Shown here: piece after piece, positions 29,857-37,048 of the stretch | How the letters are laid out: the number at the start of each line of letters is the position of its first letter | How positions within the stretch are numbered: position 1 is the stretch's first letter | DNA from: Gammaproteobacteria bacterium | Lineage (GTDB): Bacteria > Pseudomonadota > Gammaproteobacteria > Granulosicoccales > Granulosicoccaceae | DNA: 37,645 bases | Assembly: GCA_020444765.1 (NCBI GenBank) | Contig: JAGRHW010000001.1 | Span: forward strand, 1 to 37,645 | Reading direction: 5' to 3' | Program-made: the position numbers and the translations under genes | The notes under the pieces: model-generated | What the model saw: the letters and a program-made list of their open reading frames with translations, nothing else | Databases searched by the model: none | Told to the model about the DNA's origin: nothing

Positions 29857-30877
29857 ATACTACATTGGCGTGTTGCTACTGAATTCGATGCTGGGTGGAT
29901 GCGCGATTTTTCCTGGCAAACAAGACGCGCTGGCATTAGAACATTACGAGCTTGTCGCAGATGATTTTGCCAGTGTACTTTCTCAAGTCAAAGGCATGGC
30001 ACCTGTGAAGACCACCCTCTTGATGAAAAAGGAAAGAACGGCATTCGGGAGAGCGCTTTATCAAGCGTTACGTGAGGAAGGTTACGGGTTGCGGTATGTT
30101 CCCGCGCCGGAAAAACAAAATTACGTCGAATTTGCCAGTGATACCTTTGAGCGAGGTGGAGAAATAAAAACAGCCTACCGGGTAGTCATCACGGGGCGGG
30201 TTGAGCTGGGCCGAGAATACGAAGTGAGGGCTGGGATGATATATCCGACTTCCGCGATGAGTATCGCTGGTGGAGAACACGTTGGAAAACAGCTAGACGA
30301 TAGTAGATTTTACCCAGCCAAACTAACAACCGGCCGACGCGGCGAAATCGGAAATTCATTGGTTGGCCTCGATGCTCGAACAAGCAACCCGTATCTCGCG
30401 GGTCCCAAACAATCAAACGCCGCCGGCGACGATTCGGCGGAAGCGGAAGAGGTGATGTCTAAGGTAGTGCTGCCAAATACGAATACGGCAATTTTAGGCA
30501 CATCCAACTACAGCGATTTACTGACTGACTATATGCCAGTTGAGACCATCACATTGGTATTTGACAATGATTCAACTGAAATAAAACACACACACGGGGT
30601 TGTAATTCGTGAGTTACTGAAGTCGTACAGCCCTGATTCAGACAGATTCCTTATCATTGGATGTAGTCATGGGAGAACCGGAATTCCGAATGGCAATGCG
30701 GTGCTGGCCATCGGCCGGGCAGATGTCATCAAAGGAGAGTTGGTCAAACAGGGAGTTTCAATGCGTAACATATTTCCCGAAGGCTGCTGGTCGGGAGATA
30801 AAGCGGATGCAAAGGATGAATATCCATCGCGAGGTGTAGTCTTGAAATTAATGCGTTTTCACGATCACCAGGCTTAA
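29840..30877 (+). CDS. TrbH-like lipoprotein with C-terminal OmpA-like domain
   Basis: A 345-residue lipoprotein. The ATG at 29840 has AGAGGA nine bases upstream. The signal peptide ends in the lipobox MLGGC. Residues about 30-145 resemble TrbH, including AFGRALYQALREEGYGLRYVPA and an ELGREYEVRAGMIYPTSAMS strand. A linker with acidic residues (about 185-225) leads to an OmpA-like domain (230-340): TLVFDNDSTEIK, an IIGCSHGRTGIPNGNAVLAIGRADVIKG segment where GHTD is replaced by GCSH, then GVSMRNIFPEGCW. A fused TrbH/OmpA protein could anchor the channel's outer core to peptidoglycan. Confidence 0.65.
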   Translation: MKPMAKYYIGVLLLNSMLGGCAIFPGKQDALALEHYELVADDFASVLSQVKGMAPVKTTLLMKKERTAFGRALYQALREEGYGLRYVPAPEKQNYVEFASDTFERGGEIKTAYRVVITGRVELGREYEVRAGMIYPTSAMSIAGGEHVGKQLDDSRFYPAKLTTGRRGEIGNSLVGLDARTSNPYLAGPKQSNAAGDDSAEAEEVMSKVVLPNTNTAILGTSNYSDLLTDYMPVETITLVFDNDSTEIKHTHGVVIRELLKSYSPDSDRFLIIGCSHGRTGIPNGNAVLAIGRADVIKGELVKQGVSMRNIFPEGCWSGDKADAKDEYPSRGVVLKLMRFHDHQA

Positions 30878-30882
30878 TCATT

Positions 30883-31155
30883 ATGGCCACGGTTAAAGGG
30901 GAAGTCCAAAAGAAAGACGAGGTGGTTGATCGTTTGAAGAAGGCTTCGGCAACATTATCGAGTATTCTCGATACTCAGCCACACGTTGCTAACATCAATC
31001 CTTCGCTTGTATTTCAGCCTACAGTCCATGAGAAAAACATACTGAAGGCGAAGAATCTGGAAGCAACAGTCAATACGAGGCAACATAACAGGTCAAGTAA
31101 TCGTATAAACGATAAACGAATTGATCGGCTACAGGATCAGGGTCTGGAAAGATAG
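30883..31155 (+). CDS. Unrecognised basic 90-residue protein after the T4SS operon
   Basis: The ATG is five bases after the TrbH-like stop. The product is hydrophilic and basic (MATVKGEVQKKDEVVDRLKKASATLSSIL at the start, a QHNRSSNRINDKRIDRLQ run at the end). It has one predicted helix near 10-30 and no membrane segment or cysteine. It is probably the next gene of the transfer operon, but I do not recognise it. The ribosome binding site is weak. Confidence 0.5.
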   Translation: MATVKGEVQKKDEVVDRLKKASATLSSILDTQPHVANINPSLVFQPTVHEKNILKAKNLEATVNTRQHNRSSNRINDKRIDRLQDQGLER

Positions 31156-31171
31156 AAACCGGAGAAAAGCA

Positions 31172-31525
31172 ATGGATTTATGGACATTTGAATTTTCAAT
31201 GTGGGATCTGCTGATCATTGTTCTTAAGTTCTTAGGAAACATACTCCTGTTCCTGCTTGGGTTCTTGACGGCGTTGGCCGTTTGGTTATGGAAGTTGTAT
31301 TACGAGCATCTTTACCCTGTGATGCCGACGTTTGTGAATTGGATTGTTGGATTTGTGCTGGTGGTCATCGGAGGGATTGTTCCGGCGGCAGTGGCTTCTT
31401 TCTTCTCGGGCGCGTTTGGGGGGGGATCCGGAAGCGGGAATACATGTTCATGTTCCCGCTGTGGTGGTCCCTTGGTAGGCAGTAATTCCTGTGGAAACTG
31501 TGGGAGCTGGGTCAATACGCCATGA
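31172..31525 (+). CDS. Two-helix membrane protein with C-terminal zinc ribbon
   Basis: A 117-residue protein. The ATG at 31172 has GGAGAA upstream. Two or three hydrophobic segments (about 8-40 and 52-78) include FLGNILLFLLGFLTALAVWLW and WIVGFVLVVIGGIVPAAVASFF. After a Gly/Ser linker the last 25 residues carry two pairs of cysteines, CSRCGG and CGNCGSW, in the CxxC...CxxC arrangement of a zinc ribbon. The tail is probably cytoplasmic. The stop overlaps the next gene's ATG (ATGA). No family is recognised; a metal-dependent membrane adaptor for the secretion system is a guess. Confidence 0.65.
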   Translation: MDLWTFEFSMWDLLIIVLKFLGNILLFLLGFLTALAVWLWKLYYEHLYPVMPTFVNWIVGFVLVVIGGIVPAAVASFFSGAFGGGSGSGNTCSCSRCGGPLVGSNSCGNCGSWVNTP

Positions 31526-31728
31526 GCGACATAATCTACCCCATTTTTGACAGTTATATAGACTTACCAATCTCCTTTCATGCCCTCGTCTTTATGGTGT
31601 TTGGTGCCGCGATTGGTGCCTATACGTTTTATCGCCAAGTGAGAGATGACGATGACGCGCAAGATGAAGATAAACAGGATAACGCAGAGGATGCGACTTT
31701 CCGCGATGATGATAATCAGCAGAATTAA
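31522..31728 (+). CDS. 68-residue single-pass membrane protein with acidic tail
   Basis: The start overlaps the previous stop codon (ATGA). One hydrophobic segment lies at about 17-40 (ISFHALVFMVFGAAIGAYTFY). It is followed by a strongly acidic, Asp/Glu/Gln/Asn-rich tail of 28 residues beginning RQVRDDDDAQDEDKQD. Small membrane proteins with charged tails are common around T4SS genes. Its function is unknown. Its stop forms TAATG with an ATG that would begin a separate 15-codon frame. Confidence 0.65.
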   Translation: MSDIIYPIFDSYIDLPISFHALVFMVFGAAIGAYTFYRQVRDDDDAQDEDKQDNAEDATFRDDDNQQN

Positions 31729-31756
31729 TGAAAAACTGTCATATGCGCAAAGGGGA

Positions 31757-31969
31757 ATGCACCGATGGGGTGTGAATAGACAAGATGTCTCTCTTGCTGA
31801 ACTGATAGCAATTGACTATTACTGGAAGGCCGGGAGGATAAGAATCCTGGCCAAGCATCGAATCCAAACGCAAATACAGATTTCATTGAATTTGAGCGAC
31901 TACGAGGGAATCGATATGTATAAGAAGGCGCTTGGTATCCTTGAACATGGATCGTTTTTGCGGCGATGA
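31757..31969 (+). CDS. Unrecognised small basic protein, start uncertain
   Basis: An open frame ends at 31969, with possible starts at 31646, 31691, 31706 and 31757. Earlier starts lie inside the previous gene. The tail of the frame (AELIAIDYYWKAGRIRILAKHRI, then LSDYEGIDMYKKALGILEHGSF) looks like a real helical, basic protein. Its stop overlaps the next ATG (ATGA), which supports expression. There is no good ribosome binding site at any start, and the TAATG coupling signal at 31726-31730 is in another frame. A small frameshift near 31730-31775 is therefore possible. The true N-terminus is not settled. Confidence 0.45.
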   Translation: MHRWGVNRQDVSLAELIAIDYYWKAGRIRILAKHRIQTQIQISLNLSDYEGIDMYKKALGILEHGSFLRR

Positions 31970-32361
31970 TCCGAAACCAGCTTTATTGTTTGCTCGATGA
32001 GATGAGCATTCTGAAGGTGACACGATCAGCAAGCCATGTTTCTAGAAGCACTTCGTTAGGATTTATGGATCTTTTTGCCGAACGCGTCTCAGATGATGAC
32101 CCTTTTCTTCAGACAGGAGGCGCCGTATTGTCAGTATCAAATCTTTACCAGCATGGGTCCATGCTGATATCAGACCCACGTTACCTCGTTGTCCTCGATG
32201 ATAAAAATCACCAGGCGTTCACTGTTGAAATAAGAGACTCTAAAACAGAACCGGCATATCGGGCTGGACAGTCGGAAGATGGAATCGAAGAGCTGACTCA
32301 GGAAACCTTTCATTGGTTACAAACACAATGGGAGCAGGGGTTAGGACGTACATGGAGTTAA
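31966..32361 (+). CDS. Unrecognised 131-residue protein
   Basis: The ATG overlaps the preceding stop (ATGA). The product contains a DLFAERVSDDDPFLQTGGAVLSVSNLYQHG stretch and an apparent beta-rich core (SMLISDPRYLVVLDDKNHQAFTVEI), and ends in a helix EELTQETFHWLQTQWEQGLGRTW. It has no signal peptide or membrane helix. I do not recognise the family. It closes the run of genes behind the T4SS. Confidence 0.6.
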   Translation: MIRNQLYCLLDEMSILKVTRSASHVSRSTSLGFMDLFAERVSDDDPFLQTGGAVLSVSNLYQHGSMLISDPRYLVVLDDKNHQAFTVEIRDSKTEPAYRAGQSEDGIEELTQETFHWLQTQWEQGLGRTWS

Positions 32362-32453
32362 ATTTGCCGTAGAGAGTGTTTGGATATGACGAGTTTACTG
32401 CTGAGGAAAGAGAATATTTCTCACGGTTAAATCCTTGTCCCTGAAAACTGGGT

Positions 32454-33095
32454 TTACGTGTCATCAGAGAAGCAAAAATCTTGAGACTTAACCTTTGTTT
32501 TTAGAGCATAGGTTGTATTTATTGATTCTACAATGATACGGCAATACTCATAGCCGGCGGGTAATGATTTTGAACCGCCGCCAATGTAGTGACTTGTTTT
32601 GGGCCAGAGTGGTGATTCAGACCGTAATTGAGAGTATTCCTTGTCATTTGATTGTAGGTTCAATCGTTCTTCAAAGACAGTTACGTTGAAAATCGATGGC
32701 ACTTTTTCATTACATCCATTTAGTGTAAATGAGTCTGCACCGAAGATCACGTTGTTCGGGGCAGGACGGTATACAGTTAACCTGGTGATACCGCGATAGG
32801 TCCATCCACACTTTGATTTAACCGGGACCCCAAGTTTTTCGGCAGACCAGGCCGTTAAAGTGATTTCAACAATAGACTCGGAGGCATCTGACAAAACATC
32901 CGGTAGCGGCGCCCCTGGGAACTCATTCTGATATTCCAATTGAGCTTTGGCGATCTGGGCTTCAATGAACAGAGTCTGTTTATCAGTTGTGGAATCCCTA
33001 GATGCTAACGAACCATCGTCAGGGGAGGGTGAATTGCAACAAGCCAAAAAAATGACCGAAACAACGCTGAAAATACTGATCATGGATTGGCGCAT
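32454..33095 (-). CDS. Unrecognised lipoprotein
   Basis: A 213-residue protein on the minus strand. AAGGAG lies eight bases before the ATG at 33095. The signal peptide ends in FLAC with the lipidated Cys at about residue 19 followed by CNS. A Ser/Asp-rich linker leads to a domain with a few Cys (KSKCGWTYRGITRL, LNGCNEKVPSIFNV, AGYEYCRIIVESI). It is probably an outer-membrane lipoprotein. It is isolated between operons on the other strand. Surface or entry exclusion is possible, but nothing specific supports it. Confidence 0.65.
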   Translation of the reverse strand: MRQSMISIFSVVSVIFLACCNSPSPDDGSLASRDSTTDKQTLFIEAQIAKAQLEYQNEFPGAPLPDVLSDASESIVEITLTAWSAEKLGVPVKSKCGWTYRGITRLTVYRPAPNNVIFGADSFTLNGCNEKVPSIFNVTVFEERLNLQSNDKEYSQLRSESPLWPKTSHYIGGGSKSLPAGYEYCRIIVESINTTYALKTKVKSQDFCFSDDT

Positions 33096-33225
33096 ATATG
33101 TAACTCCTTGTTTTATATAATTGCCGATTAGTGCTACGGTTATAATTGTATATCGTGTTTATAATCAATGATACCAATGAGGTGTTAAAATTGTTCAATA
33201 TAATAGCGGCTTCAATAACGCATTA

Positions 33226-33245
33226 ATATTGCGCATGCGCAATAT
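33226..33245. promoter_or_regulatory. Perfect 20-bp palindrome upstream of 33275 gene
   Basis: ATATTGCGCATGCGCAATAT is its own reverse complement. It ends 30 bases before the ATG at 33275. It is a likely operator for a dimeric regulator. A related TGCGCAATA sequence lies at 35992-36000 before the gene at 36036. Confidence 0.65.
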
Positions 33246-33274
33246 AAGGATTACAATTATAGCGAGAACTAGTC

Positions 33275-33772
33275 ATGTCAAGACAGATTAAAATCACTAA
33301 AGATGATGATGGTTTTGTGGTGAGAGATGTTCGGTTCTTCGATGATGAGCCCGGATTTGAGTTGGTTGCCCATGTCGGTGAGATTAAAACCCATGAAGAT
33401 GCTGCTTGGGTCGCTCAAGGCTTTATCACTGGCGGTGATTGGCAGCGAATCGATGAGAATTGCTGGGAGCAGCGGGGCCAAGTAAAGCATACTGCAAGAC
33501 AACAGAAAATCGGAGTGCTGATAGAAGCCAACAAAACATTGTCAGCTTTGGTCACGGAATCTCTTTCTTCGAGGCTGGAACTGAGGGTCGCGGACAATTT
33601 GCAATCTGAGGCCTTGTTAGAAAAGTTGATCGTAGCGAATGCACAGCTAACAGACTTGCTTGGTAAATCGATGAATCTATCGCCAGGATTGTTCGATGAT
33701 AAGACAAGTCGTGAACACAACGAAACTAACATGACGCATATCAAAACCGGAAAGGGTGGAATAGAGAGGTAA
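33275..33772 (+). CDS. Unrecognised 165-residue protein, first of a HerA-like gene cluster
   Basis: The frame starts MSRQIKITKDDDGFVVRDVRFFDDEPG, with an alpha/beta N-terminal part (about 1-65, ending in a GGDWQRIDENCWEQ segment). A helical part follows (70-130) with regular Leu spacing, then a disordered tail. It has no membrane segment. The palindrome at 33226-33245 lies directly before it and probably controls the cluster. Only three bases separate it from the next gene. I do not recognise the family. Confidence 0.65.
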   Translation: MSRQIKITKDDDGFVVRDVRFFDDEPGFELVAHVGEIKTHEDAAWVAQGFITGGDWQRIDENCWEQRGQVKHTARQQKIGVLIEANKTLSALVTESLSSRLELRVADNLQSEALLEKLIVANAQLTDLLGKSMNLSPGLFDDKTSREHNETNMTHIKTGKGGIER

Positions 33773-33774
33773 TT

Positions 33775-34137
33775 TTGGTACCAAAAAAGAAAGAACAGAT
33801 GAAGTTGCAGTCACTATTAGCCGATCTTGGGGAGGCAGATATGGCTGGAATACAGAGTATTGAGCAGTTCAAGAGTTACCTTCGCTGTTGCCTAAAGGAA
33901 GGTAAAACCTTAAATGAGATAGCAGGGATCGAAACAAAAGAACAGTATGCGATGATTTATGCACGGTATCGTAAACTGATGCACGGGTCACCTATACGAG
34001 GCGGCGATGGGCTGGATCTAATTCGTTATGATGGACATCCAAGTCGGGGAGCAGGGTTGCAAAAACCAATAGTATTAACGAGCAAAGGGAGGGCGCTTAA
34101 GGAAGCGATCATTAAAAATGGACAAAACAATCATTAG
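33775..34137 (+). CDS. Putative winged-helix DNA-binding protein
   Basis: A 120-residue frame starting with TTG at 33775 (GAGAGG six bases upstream); an ATG at 33799 is an alternative. The N-terminal helix bundle includes MAGIQSIEQFKSYLRCCLKEGKTLNEIAGI. The C-terminal part, GLDLIRYDGHPSRG ... QKPIVLTSKGRALKEAI, ends with the 'KP..LT.KG..L' signature typical of small winged-helix repressors. It may therefore regulate this cluster, perhaps through the palindrome upstream. It is three bases after the preceding gene. Confidence 0.6.
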   Translation: MVPKKKEQMKLQSLLADLGEADMAGIQSIEQFKSYLRCCLKEGKTLNEIAGIETKEQYAMIYARYRKLMHGSPIRGGDGLDLIRYDGHPSRGAGLQKPIVLTSKGRALKEAIIKNGQNNH

Positions 34138-34155
34138 TATATAGTGAGGAATCTC

Positions 34156-34350
34156 ATGGGAAAGCCTGTATTTATAACAGTCGAATTACCAGAGCAGGAT
34201 ATTGCACAAGCACTTGCAAATTATTTTAAGCGCGTGGGATGGCATGATATTCGAAATAATGCAGTCGATGATGATGAAGCATTCGAGATTAGAGATGGAC
34301 TTGCATTATTGTCGGGAGCCCTCCAAAGAGACGGTTATACGCCACGCTAA
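34156..34350 (+). CDS. Unrecognised 64-residue protein
   Basis: The ATG at 34156 has GAGGA six bases upstream; a GTG at 34144 is in the same frame. The product is compact and acidic (MGKPVFITVELPEQDIAQALANYFKR, then a DDDEAFEIRDGLALLSGALQRDG half), probably alpha/beta. It lies 14 bases before the HerA-like gene. No family is recognised. Confidence 0.55.
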   Translation: MGKPVFITVELPEQDIAQALANYFKRVGWHDIRNNAVDDDEAFEIRDGLALLSGALQRDGYTPR

Positions 34351-34364
34351 GTGATCATAATATA

Positions 34365-35921
34365 ATGAAAAAACAGAAGCATCCGATTCCGGACCTGGCC
34401 CTTGATGCTGATATTGCTATTTTAGGAAAGAAAGGCAGGGGGAAGACATATACCGCCAAAGGGATTGTCGAGAATCTGCTAGCAATGGGCCGCAGGGTAG
34501 TGATCTTGGACCCTCTCAATGTCTGGTGGGGATTGAGAGCGGATGCGTCTGGAAGAAAAGCAGGTTTTCCCATTGCAGTATTCGGTGGTTCGAGGGGTGA
34601 TCTACCCCTGACAGAAAGTATGGCGAGACCGTTGGCGCGGCTCATTGCCCATAATAATCTACCTGCAGTCATCGATATGTCGGATATGCGCAAGGGCCAA
34701 TGGCAACGATTGGTTTGCGACATGCTCGATGAACTGTTTACCGAAAACCGGGATCCTCTTTGGATTGTCCTGGAGGAAGCCGATATTTTCGCACCTCAAC
34801 AACCACGAGAGGGTGATTCGGCGGCAGTGCTCGGCGAAGTTGACCGAATTGCCAGGCGCGGCAGGGCCTTCGGGTTTCGTCTGATTTCACTCACCCAGCG
34901 GCCAGCTAGGCTGCATAAAGATGTGTTGACTCAGTTGTCATCACTCGTTGCCCTCGGCGTCACCAGTCCACAGGACAGAGAAGCTATCAAGTCATGGGTG
35001 GACGGAAATGCCGATCGGGATGCCGCGAAGGAAGTGATCAGCAGCCTGGCTAAGCTTGAGGTTGGGGAAGGGTGGCTGTGGGTTCCAGACTTTGATGTCT
35101 TGAAACGAGTACGTTTTCCACGGATTCAGACACTGGATACCAGCTCAACACCAAAGGCTGGTGAAAAACGAATAGAGGCAAAAAAACTTGCAGATGTTGA
35201 TCTATCTGAAATACAAGACGCTTTAGCTGCGGATGTACCAGAGGAGAACAGCGTCAAGGTAAAGCATCAAACAGCAGCCGATGTCAAACGATTAAAGGCT
35301 GAAGCCTATAAAAAGGGATATGAAGATGGGATCCGGGAAGGGCGCAGCGCTGAGCGCGAAAGAATAGCCTTAGCGCTCCAGAAAATTATCAAGCCATTAA
35401 AGGAGGATGTGGTAAATGATAATCATCGTGCCCAGAAAGGGCTCAAGAAAACGTTGGATACCACCGCTGAAATCAATCCACTGTCGCCATCTGCCGAAAA
35501 AATACTGAATGTCATTGTTGGTATTTGGCCAAACGTTTTGCGCTATTCAGTTGCAGCGACACGCGCAGGAATATCTAAGCGCTCCAGTGCCTATCGTAGT
35601 TACAGAAAAGAGTTGTTAAACGCTGGGCTTGCTATAGAGACAGAGCGGGGCATCGAGCCGGCCGGCGGGGCAATGGAACAGGCTGGGCCTATGCCACAGG
35701 GACTTGATGATTGGATCCACAAGCTTCCAAAGTCGCAGAGTAAAATGCTTCAAGTGCTGATTGCGCATAATGACTGGATTGATAGAGATGACCTTGGCGT
35801 TGAGGCCGGTATCAGTCTTCGTTCATCTGGTTTGCTCAGTGGGATCCGTAATTTGAATGGGCTGGGTCTCGTTGATATTGATGGGCGAAAAATCAGGATT
35901 TCAGTGAATTTAGATATCTGA
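34365..35921 (+). CDS. HerA/FtsK-like ATPase with C-terminal winged-helix repeats
   Basis: A 518-residue ATPase. Walker A is GKKGRGKT at 21-28. VVILDPLNVWWGL follows at 45-57, and the Walker B region is WIVLEEADIFAPQQPREG near 133-150 with the Glu pair. An RIARRGRAFGFRLISLTQRPARLHKDVLTQ segment (about 165-195) is the Arg/sensor region typical of HerA-like ATPases. The middle (about 270-350) is a charged helix. The C-terminal part has two repeats resembling winged helices (SAEKILNVIVGIWPNVL..., KSQSKMLQVLIAHNDWID...). Such proteins move DNA or act in defence complexes. No nuclease partner such as NurA is present. Confidence 0.85.
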   Translation: MKKQKHPIPDLALDADIAILGKKGRGKTYTAKGIVENLLAMGRRVVILDPLNVWWGLRADASGRKAGFPIAVFGGSRGDLPLTESMARPLARLIAHNNLPAVIDMSDMRKGQWQRLVCDMLDELFTENRDPLWIVLEEADIFAPQQPREGDSAAVLGEVDRIARRGRAFGFRLISLTQRPARLHKDVLTQLSSLVALGVTSPQDREAIKSWVDGNADRDAAKEVISSLAKLEVGEGWLWVPDFDVLKRVRFPRIQTLDTSSTPKAGEKRIEAKKLADVDLSEIQDALAADVPEENSVKVKHQTAADVKRLKAEAYKKGYEDGIREGRSAERERIALALQKIIKPLKEDVVNDNHRAQKGLKKTLDTTAEINPLSPSAEKILNVIVGIWPNVLRYSVAATRAGISKRSSAYRSYRKELLNAGLAIETERGIEPAGGAMEQAGPMPQGLDDWIHKLPKSQSKMLQVLIAHNDWIDRDDLGVEAGISLRSSGLLSGIRNLNGLGLVDIDGRKIRISVNLDI

Positions 35922-35987
35922 CTGCTAACTGAAACCATGCTATCTATGAACCAACGGTTACATTGCGCCTGGTTTAACATAATCTAT

Positions 35988-36002
35988 ATTATGCGCAATA
36001 AT
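35988..36002. promoter_or_regulatory. Imperfect TGCGCA dyad before 36036 gene
   Basis: ATTATGCGCAATAAT contains the same TGCGCAATA core as the palindrome at 33226-33245, but is not a perfect dyad. It precedes the ATG at 36036 by 33 bases. Another ATTGCGC lies at 35962-35968. Confidence 0.4.
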
Positions 36003-36035
36003 ACAAGCATGGATATTTAGAAGGTGTAATAGCCA

Positions 36036-36368
36036 ATGTCCAACACGAACTGTACTTATCGAGTTAAAGTAGTATATGCCGAGAACCTCCCTGTCAGCTT
36101 GTTTTCTGCTGGTGAAATCTTTATTGGTCCCCATACAAGACCTGCCAGCTATGCTGGCGCGGATCTGATATCACGTGAGCTTGCGGAAGAATATCTTTCA
36201 GCCTTAATGCCGATATTTCAGAGGCGTTACGGTGAATGTGAACTTAAAGTTGTTGAGATATCGGGCACAATAAATAAAAAACTGGAAAAGAAAATAGTGT
36301 CAGATACCTCAATGGTTAGGGCAAGAATTGATACCAACAATTTTGCACCGAACAAGTCACCTTATTAA
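36036..36368 (+). CDS. Unrecognised 110-residue protein
   Basis: An alpha/beta looking protein (YRVKVVYAENLPVSLFSAGEIFIG, then SRELAEEYLSALMPIFQRRYGECELKVVEI). The C-terminus is disordered, and there is no membrane segment. It is preceded by the TGCGCA dyad and an AAGGTG-type ribosome binding site. It is the last plasmid-type gene before the metal-resistance cargo. No family is recognised. The 176 bases after it, up to the cadR stop, hold no gene that I can support. Confidence 0.55.
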   Translation: MSNTNCTYRVKVVYAENLPVSLFSAGEIFIGPHTRPASYAGADLISRELAEEYLSALMPIFQRRYGECELKVVEISGTINKKLEKKIVSDTSMVRARIDTNNFAPNKSPY

Positions 36369-36545
36369 CCCAGTGGGCGATGTGCCTGCTGTTCAAGGAA
36401 GGGATCCCAAGGATGAAGAAAAAAGCAGTCAAATTTCAATTTATCACGTTGTTTTTTCGGGTAAGCGGATTAAATGGTTGATCTTACCTTTGCATGAGAG
36501 TGAGACAGACCGGCATCTCATCGGATTATCTGGTTGATGCTTCAC

Positions 36546-36953
36546 CTACTGCTGGTGCATGTTTCCTTCGCTAATTCCAGCAAGAACCCCACACGCCTCA
36601 ACTTCCCGGTCATCGTTGCAACTCGCTCTCAGTGAAACGAGTTGTTTCTCAAGCGCTTGCAGAGCGGTTATCTGCGACCGCACATGAGAGATGTGATCAT
36701 CGAGCAAGGCGTTGACGGCGGTACAAGGCTGATGAGGGTCGTCCTGATAGCTCTGTAGTTCGTGAATCTCAGCCAGTGACAGGCCCAGGATTCTGCAGCG
36801 ACGGATGAAGGCCAGCCCCTCACCATGCTTCTCGGTATAGACACGGTAACCGTTGTCCTGCCGATCAGGCGGCGGCAACAAGCCCTGCTGTTCATAGAAG
36901 CGGATCGTCTGTGTTTCGACCCCTACCAACTGCGCCAACTGACCAATGCGCAT
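36546..36953 (-). CDS. cadR: CadR/PbrR-like MerR-family metal regulator
   Basis: A 135-residue protein starting at 36953 with GGAGGAGG five bases upstream; an upstream in-frame ATG at 36968 lacks a proper site. The MerR DNA-binding domain (MRIGQLAQLVGVETQTIRFYEQQGLL) occupies 1-70. The sensing cysteines C77, C112 and C121 fit the Cd/Pb-responsive CadR/PbrR pattern. The C-terminus (HQQ) is short. MerR regulators twist a promoter with a long spacer to activate it upon metal binding. The promoter of the divergent gene has that design. The GC content is higher than in the plasmid part, so this is a separate cargo. Confidence 0.9.
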   Translation of the reverse strand: MRIGQLAQLVGVETQTIRFYEQQGLLPPPDRQDNGYRVYTEKHGEGLAFIRRCRILGLSLAEIHELQSYQDDPHQPCTAVNALLDDHISHVRSQITALQALEKQLVSLRASCNDDREVEACGVLAGISEGNMHQQ

Positions 36954-36984
36954 CAGCCTCCTCCCCAACGGATTCTTTACTCTA

Positions 36985-37015
36985 TTGACCTTATAGTAGC
37001 TTTATAGTTTTAAAT
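36985..37015 (+). promoter_or_regulatory. MerR-type promoter/operator
   Basis: TTGACC (36985-36990) and TTAAAT (37010-37015) are separated by 19 bases containing a dyad with TTATAGTAGCTTTATAG. This long spacer is typical of promoters activated by MerR-family proteins such as CadR. It drives the transporter gene at 37049. Confidence 0.85.
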
Positions 37016-37048
37016 GGTACCACAACATTGTTCAAGTGGAGTCGTATC

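Noticed and set aside
36328..36537. 69-residue frame overlapping the end of the 36036 gene
   Set aside because: No ribosome binding site and no protein-like pattern; it overlaps a better gene.
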